A stretch of DNA of 54,116 nucleotides from Gammaproteobacteria bacterium (lineage in GTDB: Bacteria > Pseudomonadota > Gammaproteobacteria > Steroidobacterales > Steroidobacteraceae): the NCBI GenBank assembly GCA_027307325.1, contig DAHUXE010000004.1:1-54116 (forward strand), written 5' to 3'. Position numbers and translations under genes: made by a program. Below the pieces are notes generated by a model. The model was not told the DNA's origin. It saw only the letters and a list, made by a program, of their open reading frames with translations, and ran no database searches. Of this stretch, positions 16,678-26,054 are shown one piece after another (within the stretch, counting starts at the first letter, position 1; each line of letters starts with the position of its first letter).

Positions 16678-18280
16678 AGTCGTCGAGATCCTTCTTCATC
16701 CTGGCGATCGACTCCGGATTCACGTACATCATGTGCCCGGCCGGGTAGTACTTCATCGAGATGCGCGCGCTCGCCGCGGGCGGAACCCCGAGATGGGCCA
16801 TCATGTACTCGGTCGCCGAGAACGGCGTGGCGAGATCGTAGAGGCCGTTCAGCACCAGCACCCTTAAGCCCTGGTCCTGCACCAGGGCCTGCGCCAGATC
16901 GACCCCCGAGTTCACGATCGGCTGCTCGCCGTTATCGGTCTTGTGCGTGAATTTCCATTTCTCGCCGATGCCGAAATTGGTGGTGTAGTAGGTCTTGCCC
17001 TGCCCGAACTTGAGCTCGCCGTGGTAGTAATCGAGGAACGCCGCGCTGAAGGCCGCGCCGATGGCGGCTGACTGCGGGTCGTAATCCGCCTCCTTCGCGA
17101 GCGGATCCTGGGTGGCTCCCACGAAGCGGCCGTCGAGCCGCCCGATGGTCTTGCGCTCATTCTTCAGCAGCTCGTGGGCGAACATGATCTCCGAGACCCG
17201 CAGGTTTGCGAACTTGAGGTACTCGGTCGAGAGGCCAGTGTACTCGTGCAGCTGCGCCGCGACCGCGTCGCGCTCGGCATCGCCGAGTGCATCGCCCTTC
17301 ATCAGCGCCGCCGCATATGGGCCCATGGCATAGGCGCGCACCTCCGCGAGGAAGGGCTCGAGCGCGGCCGGCTGGTGCGGCAGCGCCTTGTGATACCAGG
17401 CCACGGCGGCATAGCCCGGCAGGCACACCGAGTACGGGCGGTCGTTCCCCGGAAGCTCGGCGAAGATCGCCTCGATGTCGGTCGCGACCGAGACCAGGAT
17501 CAGACCGTTGAACTCGAGCGAGCGGTGCGTGCGCAGCCAGTTGACGATCGCAGCTCCACGCGTCGTGCCGTAGCTCTCCCCGAGCAGATACTTCGGCGAG
17601 GTCCAGCGGTTGTTGTCGCTCACGTACTGGGCGATGAAGCGGCTGACGGAGTCGATATCCGGGTCGACCCCGAAGAACTCGTCATCCTTGTGGTTGCAGA
17701 CGGCGTGCGAAATCCCCGTGCCCACCGGGTCGATCATGACGAGATCGCTCTTGTCGAGAACGCCATACTGGTTCTCGACCGTGCGGTAGGGCGCGTTCGG
17801 CGTCGGCGTGGGATCGGACACCACCACGCGCTTCGGTCCGAGCACTCCCATGTGCAGCCACAGCGACGAGGAGCCGGGTCCGCCGTTGAACGCGAAGGTG
17901 ACGGGACGCAGCTCGCCGTCCTTGCCGCCCTTTCTGGTGTAGGCCACGTAGCCGATGCTCGCGATCGGCTTATCCTCGTCGTCGCGCACGATGAGCGTGC
18001 CCGCAGTGGCGGCGTAGTCGAAGGACTTGCCCGCGGCAGCGAAGTGGTGCTCGGTGACCGAGCTCTGCGCGACCGGGAGCCTCTTCCACTCGTCCTTGAG
18101 ATCCCCCTTGACGTCGATATGGCACAGCCGCATCAGCGCGCCCGCATCGGCCGCGGGTTCCGCCTGCGATTCGGCGCCCTTCGCCGCCGCCTTGTCGGCG
18201 CCGGCCTTGGCGTCCTGCGCGGCAGCGGCGTCCCACGTTCCGACCAGGGCGAGCAGCCCCAGCATGGCACTCCTCAACAT
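16652..18280 (-). CDS. Exported S10-family serine carboxypeptidase-like protein
   Basis: The 542-residue protein has a signal peptide and an Ala/Lys-rich linker, then an alpha/beta-hydrolase core of the S10 family: the oxyanion motif NGGPGSSS, the nucleophile GESYG, the aspartate in 'NGLYDLATP' and the histidine in 'PAGHMMY'. All catalytic residues are present. S10 enzymes remove C-terminal residues at acid pH; bacterial homologues are periplasmic or secreted. GAAGGGAGAAG precedes the ATG. It is monocistronic and convergent with the efflux operon. Confidence 0.9.
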   Translation of the reverse strand: MLRSAMLGLLALVGTWDAAAAQDAKAGADKAAAKGAESQAEPAADAGALMRLCHIDVKGDLKDEWKRLPVAQSSVTEHHFAAAGKSFDYAATAGTLIVRDDEDKPIASIGYVAYTRKGGKDGELRPVTFAFNGGPGSSSLWLHMGVLGPKRVVVSDPTPTPNAPYRTVENQYGVLDKSDLVMIDPVGTGISHAVCNHKDDEFFGVDPDIDSVSRFIAQYVSDNNRWTSPKYLLGESYGTTRGAAIVNWLRTHRSLEFNGLILVSVATDIEAIFAELPGNDRPYSVCLPGYAAVAWYHKALPHQPAALEPFLAEVRAYAMGPYAAALMKGDALGDAERDAVAAQLHEYTGLSTEYLKFANLRVSEIMFAHELLKNERKTIGRLDGRFVGATQDPLAKEADYDPQSAAIGAAFSAAFLDYYHGELKFGQGKTYYTTNFGIGEKWKFTHKTDNGEQPIVNSGVDLAQALVQDQGLRVLVLNGLYDLATPFSATEYMMAHLGVPPAASARISMKYYPAGHMMYVNPESIARMKKDLDDFIDSTDRL

Positions 18281-18419
18281 CGCTTCTCCCTTCTTTTTTG
18301 ACTGGCGAAAATCGTCGTTTGGCGGCTGCGCCGCGCCGGCTTATACCACGGCTGCCGCCATCCCGCGCGTGCCGCTTACCGCGCACCGGCTCCGCTCCAC
18401 CCCGGTAAGATCGCGCTCC

Positions 18420-19109
18420 ATGCCCGACACCGCACACCCGCGCTCCATCCGCTCGTTCGTCACGCGTGCCGGGCGCACCACTGCGGCGCAGCAGCGCGCG
18501 CTCGAGACGCTATGGCCGAAGTACGGGCTCGACTACCGGGACGAGCCGCTCGCGCTCGCTGCGCTCTTCGGACGCGACGCGCCCTGCACGCTCGAGATCG
18601 GCTTCGGCAACGGCGCGAACCTCGTGGCGCTCGCGCACGCCCATCCCGAGCGCGACTACCTCGGCGTCGAGGTGCATCGTCCAGGCGTCGGCCGGCTGCT
18701 GCTGGCGCTCGAGGAAGCGGGGCTCACCAACGTGCGCGTCGTCTGCCACGATGCGGTCGAGGTGCTCGGGCGGCAGATCGCGGCGGGAAGTCTTGCAGAG
18801 ATCCTGATCCTCTTTCCGGACCCCTGGCCGAAGAAGCGCCATCACAAGCGGCGGCTCGTCCAGAGCGCCTTCGTGGCGCTCGCCGAGCGCGCGCTCGCCG
18901 CCGGGGGCGTGCTGCGGCTCGCGACCGACTGGGAGCCGTACGCGCTCGAGATGCTCGCGTGCCTGAGCGCGGCGCCCGGGTTGCGCAATCTCGCCGCAGA
19001 CGGCGGCTTCGCAGCGCGGCCCGCCGAGCGGATACCGACCCGCTTCGAGCTGCGCGGCACGCGCCTCGGGCATCAGGTGTGGGATCTCGCCTTCGCCCGC
19101 AGCCCGTGA
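18420..19109 (+). CDS. trmB: tRNA (guanine-N7-)-methyltransferase
   Basis: The 229-residue protein has the TrmB hallmarks: SAM-binding 'LEIGFGNGANLVALA', 'GVEVHRPGVG', and the active-site 'LFPDPWPKKRHHKRRLVQ' stretch, with a final TRFE-like motif 'TRFELRGTRLGH'. It methylates G46 in the tRNA variable loop, and its length is normal for the family. It diverges from the S10 peptidase gene and meets marC tail to tail with a 10-bp gap. Confidence 0.95.
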   Translation: MPDTAHPRSIRSFVTRAGRTTAAQQRALETLWPKYGLDYRDEPLALAALFGRDAPCTLEIGFGNGANLVALAHAHPERDYLGVEVHRPGVGRLLLALEEAGLTNVRVVCHDAVEVLGRQIAAGSLAEILILFPDPWPKKRHHKRRLVQSAFVALAERALAAGGVLRLATDWEPYALEMLACLSAAPGLRNLAADGGFAARPAERIPTRFELRGTRLGHQVWDLAFARSP

Positions 19110-19119
19110 AGCGGGGCTT

Positions 19120-19749
19120 TCAGCCGACGAATGCCTGCCGCAATCCGTCGAGCACGAACTGGACCGCGAGCGCCCCGAGGATCACCCCGAGAATCCGGCT
19201 CGCGACGTTGGCGCCGGTCACGCCGATCACGCGCATCAGGGGCTCCGCCACCCATAGGAGCGCTACCACGATCGCAAGCACGAGCGCAGCAGCGGCCATG
19301 AAGGCCGCGAACAGGCCCGCCTGGCCGGGGAGCCGGATGTGCCCGAACCACAGGAGGACGGTGGCGAGCGCACCCGGTCCTGCTATGAAGGGAAACGCCA
19401 GCGGGAACACGGAGATATCGGCACGGCGGCGGCTCTCGGCGGCCTCATCGCTCGAGGTTCGGGTGCCCGATTCGCGCGCGAACACCATCTCGAGTGCCAG
19501 CAGGAACAACAGCAAGCCGCCGAAGATGCGAAACGCCTCGAGGCTGATGCCCATGAGTTGCAGAAACGCCGCACCTCCGAGGGCAAACAGCAGGAGAATC
19601 GCGGCCGAGATCGTCACGGCCTTGAGCGCCATGCGGCGCTTGTACTCGGTGCTGGCACCGGTCGTGAGTCCCGTGAACAGCGGGATCAGCGACACCGGGT
19701 CGATCACCACGAAGAAGACCACGAAGAACTTCAGCGACTGCTCGAACAT
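19120..19749 (-). CDS. MarC family integral membrane protein
   Basis: The 209-residue protein has six hydrophobic helices and the family motifs 'FFVVIDPVSLIPLF' near the N-terminus and 'FPLAFPFIAGPGA' in the middle. MarC/UPF0056 proteins are inner-membrane proteins of unknown function, once linked to multiple antibiotic resistance without proof; the fold is transporter-like. It is a single gene between trmB and the DUF6763-type gene. Confidence 0.92.
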   Translation of the reverse strand: MFEQSLKFFVVFFVVIDPVSLIPLFTGLTTGASTEYKRRMALKAVTISAAILLLFALGGAAFLQLMGISLEAFRIFGGLLLFLLALEMVFARESGTRTSSDEAAESRRRADISVFPLAFPFIAGPGALATVLLWFGHIRLPGQAGLFAAFMAAAALVLAIVVALLWVAEPLMRVIGVTGANVASRILGVILGALAVQFVLDGLRQAFVG

Positions 19750-19886
19750 TTATGCTTTGCGCCTTGAAAGCGTCAAGGGCGAGGCGCAACATGAATCGCG
19801 TCGGACACCCTTCAGAAAGTGTTCGCCAGGGCCCTGACGCTGCCAGCATAGCAGCTGCGGCGCGCGGGCCTCGGGAGGTTGCGACG

Positions 19887-20198
19887 ATGACGGCCCCTCA
19901 CCCCGGGATCGGCGACTGGTATCGCTTGAATGGCGGCCAGCTGTTCGAAGTCGTCGCCGTCGATGATGACGACGGCACCATCGAGATTCAGTACTTCGAC
20001 GGCACCGTCGAGGAGATGGATGTCGAGGACTGGGAATCCCAGTGGGACGACGGCGGACTCGAAGCGGCCCAGGCGCCCGAGGACTGGAGCGGGTCGGTCG
20101 ACGTCGAAGCAGGCGATGGGGAGACGCGCGGCGCGGAGCTCGCCGAGGACCGCGAGCAGCGCGCGGGCCCGCTCGACGGTATCGATCTGTTCGAGTAG
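19887..20198 (+). CDS. DUF6763-type small acidic protein
   Basis: The 103-residue acidic protein begins 'PGIGDWYRLNGGQLFEVVAVDDDDGTIEIQYFDG' and continues with EEMDVEDWES, a pattern of the small DUF6763 family found in Gammaproteobacteria. It looks like a Tudor/SH3-type beta barrel with an acidic tail. GGGAGG eight bases before ATG 19887 sets the start; the in-frame upstream ATGs are less well placed. A strong hairpin terminator follows 24 bp after the stop. Function unknown. Confidence 0.8.
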   Translation: MTAPHPGIGDWYRLNGGQLFEVVAVDDDDGTIEIQYFDGTVEEMDVEDWESQWDDGGLEAAQAPEDWSGSVDVEAGDGETRGAELAEDREQRAGPLDGIDLFE

Positions 20199-20221
20199 CC
20201 CTGCAACGCAGCTGACGTCCG

Positions 20222-20247
20222 AAAAAATCGCCGCTAGGCGATTTTTT
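20222..20247. terminator. Bidirectional intrinsic terminator
   Basis: AAAAAATCGCC (20222-20232) and GGCGATTTTTT (20237-20247) form a perfect 11-bp stem with a 4-nt loop, with an A-run on one side and a T-run on the other, so it can stop transcription from both strands. On the plus strand it ends the DUF6763-type gene. On the minus strand it overlaps the last four sense codons of the Rieske gene, whose stop codon lies in the loop. Confidence 0.92.
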
Positions 20248-20644
20248 CCCATTCACTAAGCGCCGCCACGTCCACCCCGTCCGCCACCATCACGAACCCG
20301 CTGCGCACCTCGAGCGGCACCGGCGTGAGCGCGCGGCCCGGGCAGGGTCCGGCGACGCAGTAGCCCGTGAGCTTCTCGAACAGCGCGCCGTGCGAGGAAC
20401 ACAGCAGCAGCGCGCCATCCGGCGTCAGGAACCGGTCGGGCAGGAGATTGAGCGGATGGCCGGCGTGCGGGCAGCGGTTCACGTAACCGCGCACCGTCGC
20501 GCCCACGCGCACCACGAGTCCCCTGAGCGGCCAGTCGCCGGCGCCGATGGTGAACGCACGCACGCCGCCGCTCCCGAGCTCGCTCTCCCGGCAAACGACG
20601 CGCTCGACGTCGAAGTCAGCTGCGGGCACGGCCGACCTCGCCAC
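20234..20644 (-). CDS. Rieske [2Fe-2S] ferredoxin-like protein
   Basis: The 136-residue protein has the two Rieske ligand boxes, C-x-H as 'RCPHAGHPLN' and C-x2-H as 'CSSHGALFEKLTGYC'. No membrane anchor or oxygenase catalytic domain is present, so it resembles small soluble Rieske ferredoxins (nitrite reductase small subunit/BphF-like). The GTG at 20644 overlaps the end of the AmpG gene by 29 bp; a GTG at 20629 would be a shorter alternative. It is co-transcribed with the upstream permease and exonuclease genes. Its redox partner is unknown. Confidence 0.9.
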   Translation of the reverse strand: MARSAVPAADFDVERVVCRESELGSGGVRAFTIGAGDWPLRGLVVRVGATVRGYVNRCPHAGHPLNLLPDRFLTPDGALLLCSSHGALFEKLTGYCVAGPCPGRALTPVPLEVRSGFVMVADGVDVAALSEWEKIA

Positions 20645-22016
20645 GCCGATGGAGGAAATAGAGCAGGATCAGTCCGGGCAGACTCAGGCACGCGGTGTAA
20701 GTGAAGAACACCGGATAGCCCACGCGGTCGACCACGAATCCGGAGGTCCCTTCGAGGATCTTTCCCGGCAGTGCGTACAGCGACGAGAACAGCGCGTATT
20801 GAGTGGCCGTATAGCGCTGGCTGGTGAGGCTCGACAGGAACGCGATCAGCGCCACGCCCTGAGCTGCGATCGCGAGGTTGTCGAGGCCGTTCACGAGCCC
20901 CAATCCCAGCAGCGTCGGCTCGTGCGTCGTCGCGAGGGTCGCGAAGCCGAGGTTCGACGCCACGAGCAGGACGCTGCCGAGTACCAGCGAGCGCGTTAGC
21001 CCGAATTTCGCTACGAAGACGCCGGCGATCACGACGCCGAACATGGACATGATGAGCCCGTACACCTTAACGACGGTGGCGATCTGTCCCAGGGTGTAGC
21101 CGTGATCGATATAGAAGGGGTTCGCCATCGATCCCATCGTGAATTCGGCGAGGCGGTACATGCCGATGAAGCACAGCGTGACAACGGCAAGCCGGGCGCC
21201 GTAGCGCTGAAAAAAATCCGTGAGGGGACAGATGACGGCCGCAATGAACCACTCGCCGGCGCGGCGCGCCCACTGTGGCCAGTGCGCATTGCGCTCCAGC
21301 CAGTCGATGACTCGCGCCTCACGTTGCACGCTGGCGGCCGAGGCCGTAGGCCGCGGCTCGCGAATGAGCAGCGTCGTGACGACCCCCACCCCGCCGAGCA
21401 CCGCCATGGTCGAGTAGCTTGCGTGCCAGTCGGTCCGGCCGGCGATGGTGAGAGCGCCGGCACTCCCCGAGATCAGGGCGAGCCGATAGCCGATCTGGTA
21501 GGCGGCGGCCATCGCGCCCTGCATCGACACTTCAGCGGACTCGATGCGCCACGCATCGAGCGCAATGTCCTGCGTCGCAGCACAGAAGGCGACGCCGAGT
21601 GCGGCGAGCGCCATGGAAGTAATACCCGCAGCAGGATTGCCACCGGCGAGCCTCGCCAGGCCGGCGATGATCCCCAGCTGGGCGAGCAGCATCCAGGAGC
21701 GGCGGCGACCGAGGAGCCGGTGCAGAACCGGCAGCGGCACACGATCGACGAGCGGCGCCCACAGGAACTTGATCGAGTAGAGAATCCCGACCCACGACAG
21801 CATACCGATCGTGGCGCGCTGGATCCCCGCCTGACGCAGCCACGCCGACAGCGTGGAGAACACCAGGTAGAACGGCAACCCGGCCGAAAAGCCGAGGAAG
21901 AGCATCGATACCACGCGGGGCTGGGCATACAGGCGGAACGCCTGTACCCAGCCGCGGCCGGAAACCCCGCTGCGTGAGCCGCCTACGGGGGGCGTCTCAC
22001 TCGAGTCCGCGCTCAA
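20616..22016 (-). CDS. ampG: AmpG-type MFS muropeptide permease
   Basis: The roughly 466-residue major-facilitator protein has 12-14 hydrophobic helices. It carries AmpG motifs: 'LGFSAGLPFYLVFSTLSAWLRQAGI' in the first helix, 'SIKFLWAPLVDR', 'ATQDIALDAWRIE' and 'YTATQYALFSSLYALPGK'. AmpG imports GlcNAc-anhydroMurNAc peptides for wall recycling. No ATG lies before the first helix; a TTG overlapping the exonuclease stop (TTGA, 22016) is the likeliest start and gives a normal length. It lies between the exonuclease gene and the Rieske gene, both overlapping. Confidence 0.88.
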   Translation of the reverse strand: MSADSSETPPVGGSRSGVSGRGWVQAFRLYAQPRVVSMLFLGFSAGLPFYLVFSTLSAWLRQAGIQRATIGMLSWVGILYSIKFLWAPLVDRVPLPVLHRLLGRRRSWMLLAQLGIIAGLARLAGGNPAAGITSMALAALGVAFCAATQDIALDAWRIESAEVSMQGAMAAAYQIGYRLALISGSAGALTIAGRTDWHASYSTMAVLGGVGVVTTLLIREPRPTASAASVQREARVIDWLERNAHWPQWARRAGEWFIAAVICPLTDFFQRYGARLAVVTLCFIGMYRLAEFTMGSMANPFYIDHGYTLGQIATVVKVYGLIMSMFGVVIAGVFVAKFGLTRSLVLGSVLLVASNLGFATLATTHEPTLLGLGLVNGLDNLAIAAQGVALIAFLSSLTSQRYTATQYALFSSLYALPGKILEGTSGFVVDRVGYPVFFTYTACLSLPGLILLYFLHRRGEVGRARS

Positions 22017-22780
22017 AGATCGTAGTCCATGGTGAGCGGGGCGTGATCCGAGAAGCGCCTCTCCTTGTATATGGAGGCGCGGCGCGCCGTGCCGGCGAGC
22101 GAGCCGCTCACCACCTGGTAGTCGATGCGCCAGCCGACGTTGTTGGCCCGCGCCTGCCCGCGGTTCGACCACCAGGTGTAGAGGCCCGGCCCGCGGCGCA
22201 CCTCGCGAAACGCGTCCACGTAGCCGGCCGGCCCGAACAGGCGGTCCATCCAGGCACGCTCCTCGGGGAGAAAACCGGAGTTCTTCTGGTTCGACTTCCA
22301 GTTTCGCAGGTCGATGGCGCGGTGGGCTATGTTCCAGTCGCCGGAGAGGATGCAGCGGCGCCGCCCGTGGCGCAGCCGCGCGAGGTGGGGCGTGAAAGCC
22401 TCCAGGAAGCGGTACTTGGAAGCCTGGCGCTCGGGTCCCGCAGAGCCCGACGGCAGGTAGAGCGACACGACCGACAGGTCCCCGACCCGCGCCTCGAGGT
22501 AGCGCCCCTCGCGGTCGAACTCGGGCACACCGAAGCCGCGGATGACCCGGTCCACCTGGTGGCGCGTATAGAGCGCCACCCCGGCGTAGCCCTTGCGCTC
22601 GGCCTCGCAGAAGAGGCTCCGGTAGCCCGGCAGCGCCACGTCGTGCCCGTCGAGCTGCTCCTGCTGGCAGCGCGTCTCCTGCAGGCAGACGAAATCCGCC
22701 CGCTGCCGCCGCAGCCAGCGGAACAGCCCCTTGGCCGCCGCGGAGCGGATACCGCACACATTGACGGTGATAACTCGCAA
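22013..22780 (-). CDS. xth: Exodeoxyribonuclease III
   Basis: The 255-residue protein is of the EEP/ExoIII family, acting on abasic sites and 3' ends in base-excision repair. Visible motifs are 'VNVCGIRSAAAKG', the metal-binding glutamate in 'CLQETRC', 'SGDWNIAHRAIDLRNWKSN', 'TWWSNRGQARANNVGWRIDY' and the catalytic 'FSDHAPLTMDYDL' end. The start is taken as TTG 22780 (reading LRVITVNVCG); a TTG at 22789 is also possible. No strong ribosome site is seen. It faces pyrE head to head across only 18 bp. Confidence 0.92.
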   Translation of the reverse strand: MRVITVNVCGIRSAAAKGLFRWLRRQRADFVCLQETRCQQEQLDGHDVALPGYRSLFCEAERKGYAGVALYTRHQVDRVIRGFGVPEFDREGRYLEARVGDLSVVSLYLPSGSAGPERQASKYRFLEAFTPHLARLRHGRRRCILSGDWNIAHRAIDLRNWKSNQKNSGFLPEERAWMDRLFGPAGYVDAFREVRRGPGLYTWWSNRGQARANNVGWRIDYQVVSGSLAGTARRASIYKERRFSDHAPLTMDYDL

Positions 22781-22798
22781 GCCGAACAATGATAAGAC

Positions 22799-23458
22799 AT
22801 GCACCAATACCAGCTCACGTTCATCGAGCTCGCGCTGAAGCGCGAGGCACTGCGTTTCGGGCAGTTCCGCCTCAAGTCCGGGCGCGACAGCCCGTATTTC
22901 TTCAACGCCGGGCTCTTCAGCGACGGTGAGGCGGCGGCGGTGCTCGGACGCTGCTATGCCTCGGCCATCGTCCGCTCCGGCCTCGAGTTCGACCTGATCT
23001 TCGGCCCCGCCTACAAGGGCATCCCGCTCGCTACCGCCACGGCGATCGCCCTCGCGGCCCACCACGGCCGTGCCGTCCCCTACGCCTATAACCGCAAGGA
23101 GGCCAAGGAGCACGGCGAGGGCGGGCTCGTGGTCGGCGCGCCGCTGCACGGGCGCGTGCTGATCGTCGATGACGTGATCACCGCGGGCACGGCGGTGCGC
23201 GAGTCGCTCGAGCTGATCCGGCGCGCGGGCGCGGAGCCGGTCGGAGTGGCGCTGGCGCTCGATCGCGAGGAGCGCGGCCGGGGAGACCTGAGCGCAGTGC
23301 AGGAGCTCGAGCGCGGCGAGGGCCTCAAATGTGTGAGCATCGTCACACTCTCGGACCTCATCGAGGCGCTCACCGCGCCGATCGGGGGTGGCCCGTCCAT
23401 ATCTGCCGAGCAGCTCACCCAGCTGCGCGCCTATCGTGCGCGTTACGGCGTGCGCTGA
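22799..23458 (+). CDS. pyrE: Orotate phosphoribosyltransferase
   Basis: The 219-residue enzyme makes orotidine monophosphate from orotate and PRPP. The N-terminal '[21 protein letters not shown]', the lysine loop '[11 protein letters not shown]', '[13 protein letters not shown]' and the PRPP-binding '[14 protein letters not shown]' are all present and complete. ATG 22799 begins with almost no leader relative to the divergent exonuclease gene; no Shine-Dalgarno sequence is evident, so a leaderless or internal-promoter mRNA is possible. Confidence 0.96.
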   Translation: MHQYQLTFIELALKREALRFGQFRLKSGRDSPYFFNAGLFSDGEAAAVLGRCYASAIVRSGLEFDLIFGPAYKGIPLATATAIALAAHHGRAVPYAYNRKEAKEHGEGGLVVGAPLHGRVLIVDDVITAGTAVRESLELIRRAGAEPVGVALALDREERGRGDLSAVQELERGEGLKCVSIVTLSDLIEALTAPIGGGPSISAEQLTQLRAYRARYGVR

Positions 23459-23496
23459 GACTTGCCAGCGCCCGATGCGCGGCCGAAGATAGCCGC

Positions 23497-24159
23497 ATGT
23501 CGGGCAGGTCCTCGCGTTTGCGCGTGCGTTCGTTGCTGCTTGCTGCGGCGGCGCTGGCTGCGAGCGCCGCGTTCGCCGCCCCCGGCCCGCAGTCCAGCTC
23601 CGGCAAGACGACCTACCGCTGGGTCGACGACCAGGGCGTCGTGCATTACGGCGATCAGATCCCGCCTGAGTACGCCGGCAAGGACCGCGAGATCATGAAT
23701 CCGCAGGGCGTCCCCGTTAAGCACGTCGACGGGCAGAAGAGCGCCGAGCAGATCGCGGCGGAGGCGCGCACGCGCGCTGCGATCATTAAGCAGAAGCAGC
23801 ACGACACCTTCCTCGTCACCACCTACACCTCGGTGAAGGACATCGAGGCGCTGCGCGACGCGCGGCTCGAGCAGCTGAAGACGCAGCGCGCCGCCGGACA
23901 GCAGTACGTCGAGGGCCTGCGGTCCCGCCTCGGCGCGCTGCAGACGCGCGCCCTGGCTTTCCGTCCCTACAGTGCCAACGCCGCCGCCCGCTCCATGCCC
24001 GATGACCTGGCGGAAGATCTGGTGCGCACGCTAAACGAGATGAACACTCAGACCGGCGCCCTCGCCCATCAGAGCGAGGAGGAAGCGAACCTGCGCGCCC
24101 AGTTCCAGGCCGATATCGAGCGCTACCGCGAGCTGCACACGCTGCACTCGAACGACTGA
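23497..24159 (+). CDS. Exported DUF4124-domain protein
   Basis: The 220-residue protein has a signal peptide (to about residue 28), then a DUF4124 block, 'TTYRWVDDQGVVHYGDQIPPEYAGKDREIMNPQGV' (the characteristic YRWxDxxGxxHYxD pattern), and a helical, probably coiled-coil C-terminal part rich in Glu, Arg and Gln. DUF4124 proteins are periplasmic and of unknown function, widespread in Gamma- and Betaproteobacteria. It lies 38 bp downstream of pyrE and may be read from the same promoter. Confidence 0.88.
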   Translation: MSGRSSRLRVRSLLLAAAALAASAAFAAPGPQSSSGKTTYRWVDDQGVVHYGDQIPPEYAGKDREIMNPQGVPVKHVDGQKSAEQIAAEARTRAAIIKQKQHDTFLVTTYTSVKDIEALRDARLEQLKTQRAAGQQYVEGLRSRLGALQTRALAFRPYSANAAARSMPDDLAEDLVRTLNEMNTQTGALAHQSEEEANLRAQFQADIERYRELHTLHSND

Positions 24160-24178
24160 CGCGGCGGGCCGCGTGCCG

Positions 24179-24649
24179 TCAGCCGCGGCCCGAGTGGCCG
24201 AAGCCGCCCGCACCGCGCGCGGAAATCTCGAAGTCCGCCACCACCTCGAGCTCCACCTGCACCACCGGCACCACCACGAGCTGCGCGATGCGCTCGCCGG
24301 GAGTCACGGTGTAGGCTTCCGCGCCGCGATTCCAGCACGAAACCATGAGCTGACCCTGGTAGTCGGAGTCGATCAGGCCCACCAGATTCCCGAGCACGAT
24401 CCCGTGGCGGTGCCCGAGGCCCGAGCGCGGCAGTATGACGGCCGCCAGGGTCGGATCGCCGAGGTGGATCGCGAGTCCGGTCGGGATGAGCTCGGCTCGT
24501 CCCGGCGCGAGAGTGAGGGGTGCCTCGGTGCAGGCGCGCAGATCGAGGCCCGCCGAGCCGTCGGTCGCATAGGCGGGTAGCGGAAACTCGCGGCCGATAC
24601 GCGCGTCGAGAATGCGCACCTTGAGCGCACGGCGTGCCGCGGTGCTCAT
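24179..24649 (-). CDS. dut: dUTP diphosphatase
   Basis: The 156-residue trimeric dUTPase hydrolyses dUTP to dUMP. It shows the five motifs: '[12 protein letters not shown]', '[11 protein letters not shown]', '[11 protein letters not shown]', 'GERIAQLV' and the C-terminal Gly-rich '[12 protein letters not shown]' arm. Length and order match the E. coli enzyme. It lies 19 bp downstream of coaBC on the same strand, a common pairing. Confidence 0.96.
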   Translation of the reverse strand: MSTAARRALKVRILDARIGREFPLPAYATDGSAGLDLRACTEAPLTLAPGRAELIPTGLAIHLGDPTLAAVILPRSGLGHRHGIVLGNLVGLIDSDYQGQLMVSCWNRGAEAYTVTPGERIAQLVVVPVVQVELEVVADFEISARGAGGFGHSGRG

Positions 24650-24668
24650 CCTTGTCTCAGGCGAAGTC

Positions 24669-25892
24669 TCAGGCGAGCGCCGTGCCGCGCAGGGAGCGGT
24701 CGGCGCGCGCGGCGAGCTCGCGCGCGATGAGCGAGACCAGGCCGCGCGCCAGCGCGAGCTTGCCAGCCCTGCCGAGCTCGTAGCGCGCACCGCGGGCGAG
24801 CACGATGAGCTGGTTCTCGTCGCTGTCGAAAGCCTTGTCGTCGCCGACTTCGTTGGCGGCGATCATGTCGAGATTCTTCTTCATGAGCTTGGTGCGCGCG
24901 TTCTGCTCCACCGACTCGGTCTCGGCGGCGAAACCCACGACGAACGGCCGCTCGGGACGCGCCGCCACGGTCGCGAGCACGTCGGGGGTGCGCTCCATGG
25001 AGACCTCGAGCGTGTCGTTCGCCTTCTTGATCTTCTGTTGCGCGGCGCGCACCGGCCGATAGTCGGCGACCGCGGCGGTGGAGATGAAGACGTGTGTGCC
25101 GGGGAGCTCTTTGAGCACCGCGGCCAGCATGTCGGCGGCGCTCTCGACGTCGATGCGTGTCACTCCCGGCGGGGTCGGCAGGCTCACCGGGCCGCTCACC
25201 AGGACCACGTCCGCGCCCGCCGCGCGGGCCGCCTGCGCCACCGCGAAACCCATCTTGCCGGAGCTGCGGTTGCTGATGAAGCGCACCGGATCGAGGCGCT
25301 CACGGGTCGGACCTGCCGTGATCAGCACGCGCCGGCCGGCGAGCTCGCCGCCGCCGGCGAGCAGCGCCGCGAGCTGCTCGGCGAGCTCGAGCGGCTCGAC
25401 CATGCGTCCGAGGCCTTCCTCGCCGCAGGCCTGGTCGCCGGCGGCCGGACCGAGGACCAGCACGCCGCGCGCGGCGAGCTGTGCGACATTGGCGCGCGTC
25501 GCCTGATTCGCCCACATCACGTGATTCATGGCCGGCGCCACCGCGATCGGCGCCTCGGTCGCGAGGCACAGCGTCGCGAGCAGGTCGTCCGCGCGGCCGC
25601 TCGCAAGCCGCGCGAGAAAATCGGCGCTCGCCGGCGCGATCAGTACCGCATCGGCCCAGCGCGCCAGCTCGATGTGCCCCATGGCGGCCTCCGCGGCCGG
25701 ATCCCACAGGTCGGTGCGCACCGTGCGGCCGGAGACGGCCTGGAAGGTGGTCGGCGTCACGAACTCGCGTGCGGCGGCCGTCATCACCACCTGCACCTCG
25801 GCACCGCGCTCGCGCAGACGCCGCACGAGATCCGGGCTCTTGTAGGCGGCAATGCCGCCGGTGACGCCTAGCAGGATGCGTTTGCCTTGCAT
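24669..25892 (-). CDS. coaBC: Bifunctional phosphopantothenoylcysteine decarboxylase/phosphopantothenate-cysteine ligase
   Basis: The 407-residue protein makes 4'-phosphopantetheine precursors for coenzyme A. The CoaC half has FMN-binding '[18 protein letters not shown]', the catalytic His73 ([11 protein letters not shown]), the PAMN-x2-MW motif at 120-127 and the active Cys156 in [12 protein letters not shown]. The CoaB half has '[24 protein letters not shown]' and '[12 protein letters not shown]'. It is followed by dut. It diverges from radC. Confidence 0.97.
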   Translation of the reverse strand: MQGKRILLGVTGGIAAYKSPDLVRRLRERGAEVQVVMTAAAREFVTPTTFQAVSGRTVRTDLWDPAAEAAMGHIELARWADAVLIAPASADFLARLASGRADDLLATLCLATEAPIAVAPAMNHVMWANQATRANVAQLAARGVLVLGPAAGDQACGEEGLGRMVEPLELAEQLAALLAGGGELAGRRVLITAGPTRERLDPVRFISNRSSGKMGFAVAQAARAAGADVVLVSGPVSLPTPPGVTRIDVESAADMLAAVLKELPGTHVFISTAAVADYRPVRAAQQKIKKANDTLEVSMERTPDVLATVAARPERPFVVGFAAETESVEQNARTKLMKKNLDMIAANEVGDDKAFDSDENQLIVLARGARYELGRAGKLALARGLVSLIARELAARADRSLRGTALA

Positions 25893-26054
25893 GGAGGACC
25901 CCTCGCGAAGGCATTATCTCACCGCGGCGCCGGCCGCGTGCAAACCGCACCGCACAGCGCGGCGAAAAACCCGGCACTCCCAGCGCTTATACCCTGCTGC
26001 CAGGGCGCCGGGCACTCCTTAGACTCGGGTTGGCTCACCTTAGAACCAAACGTG

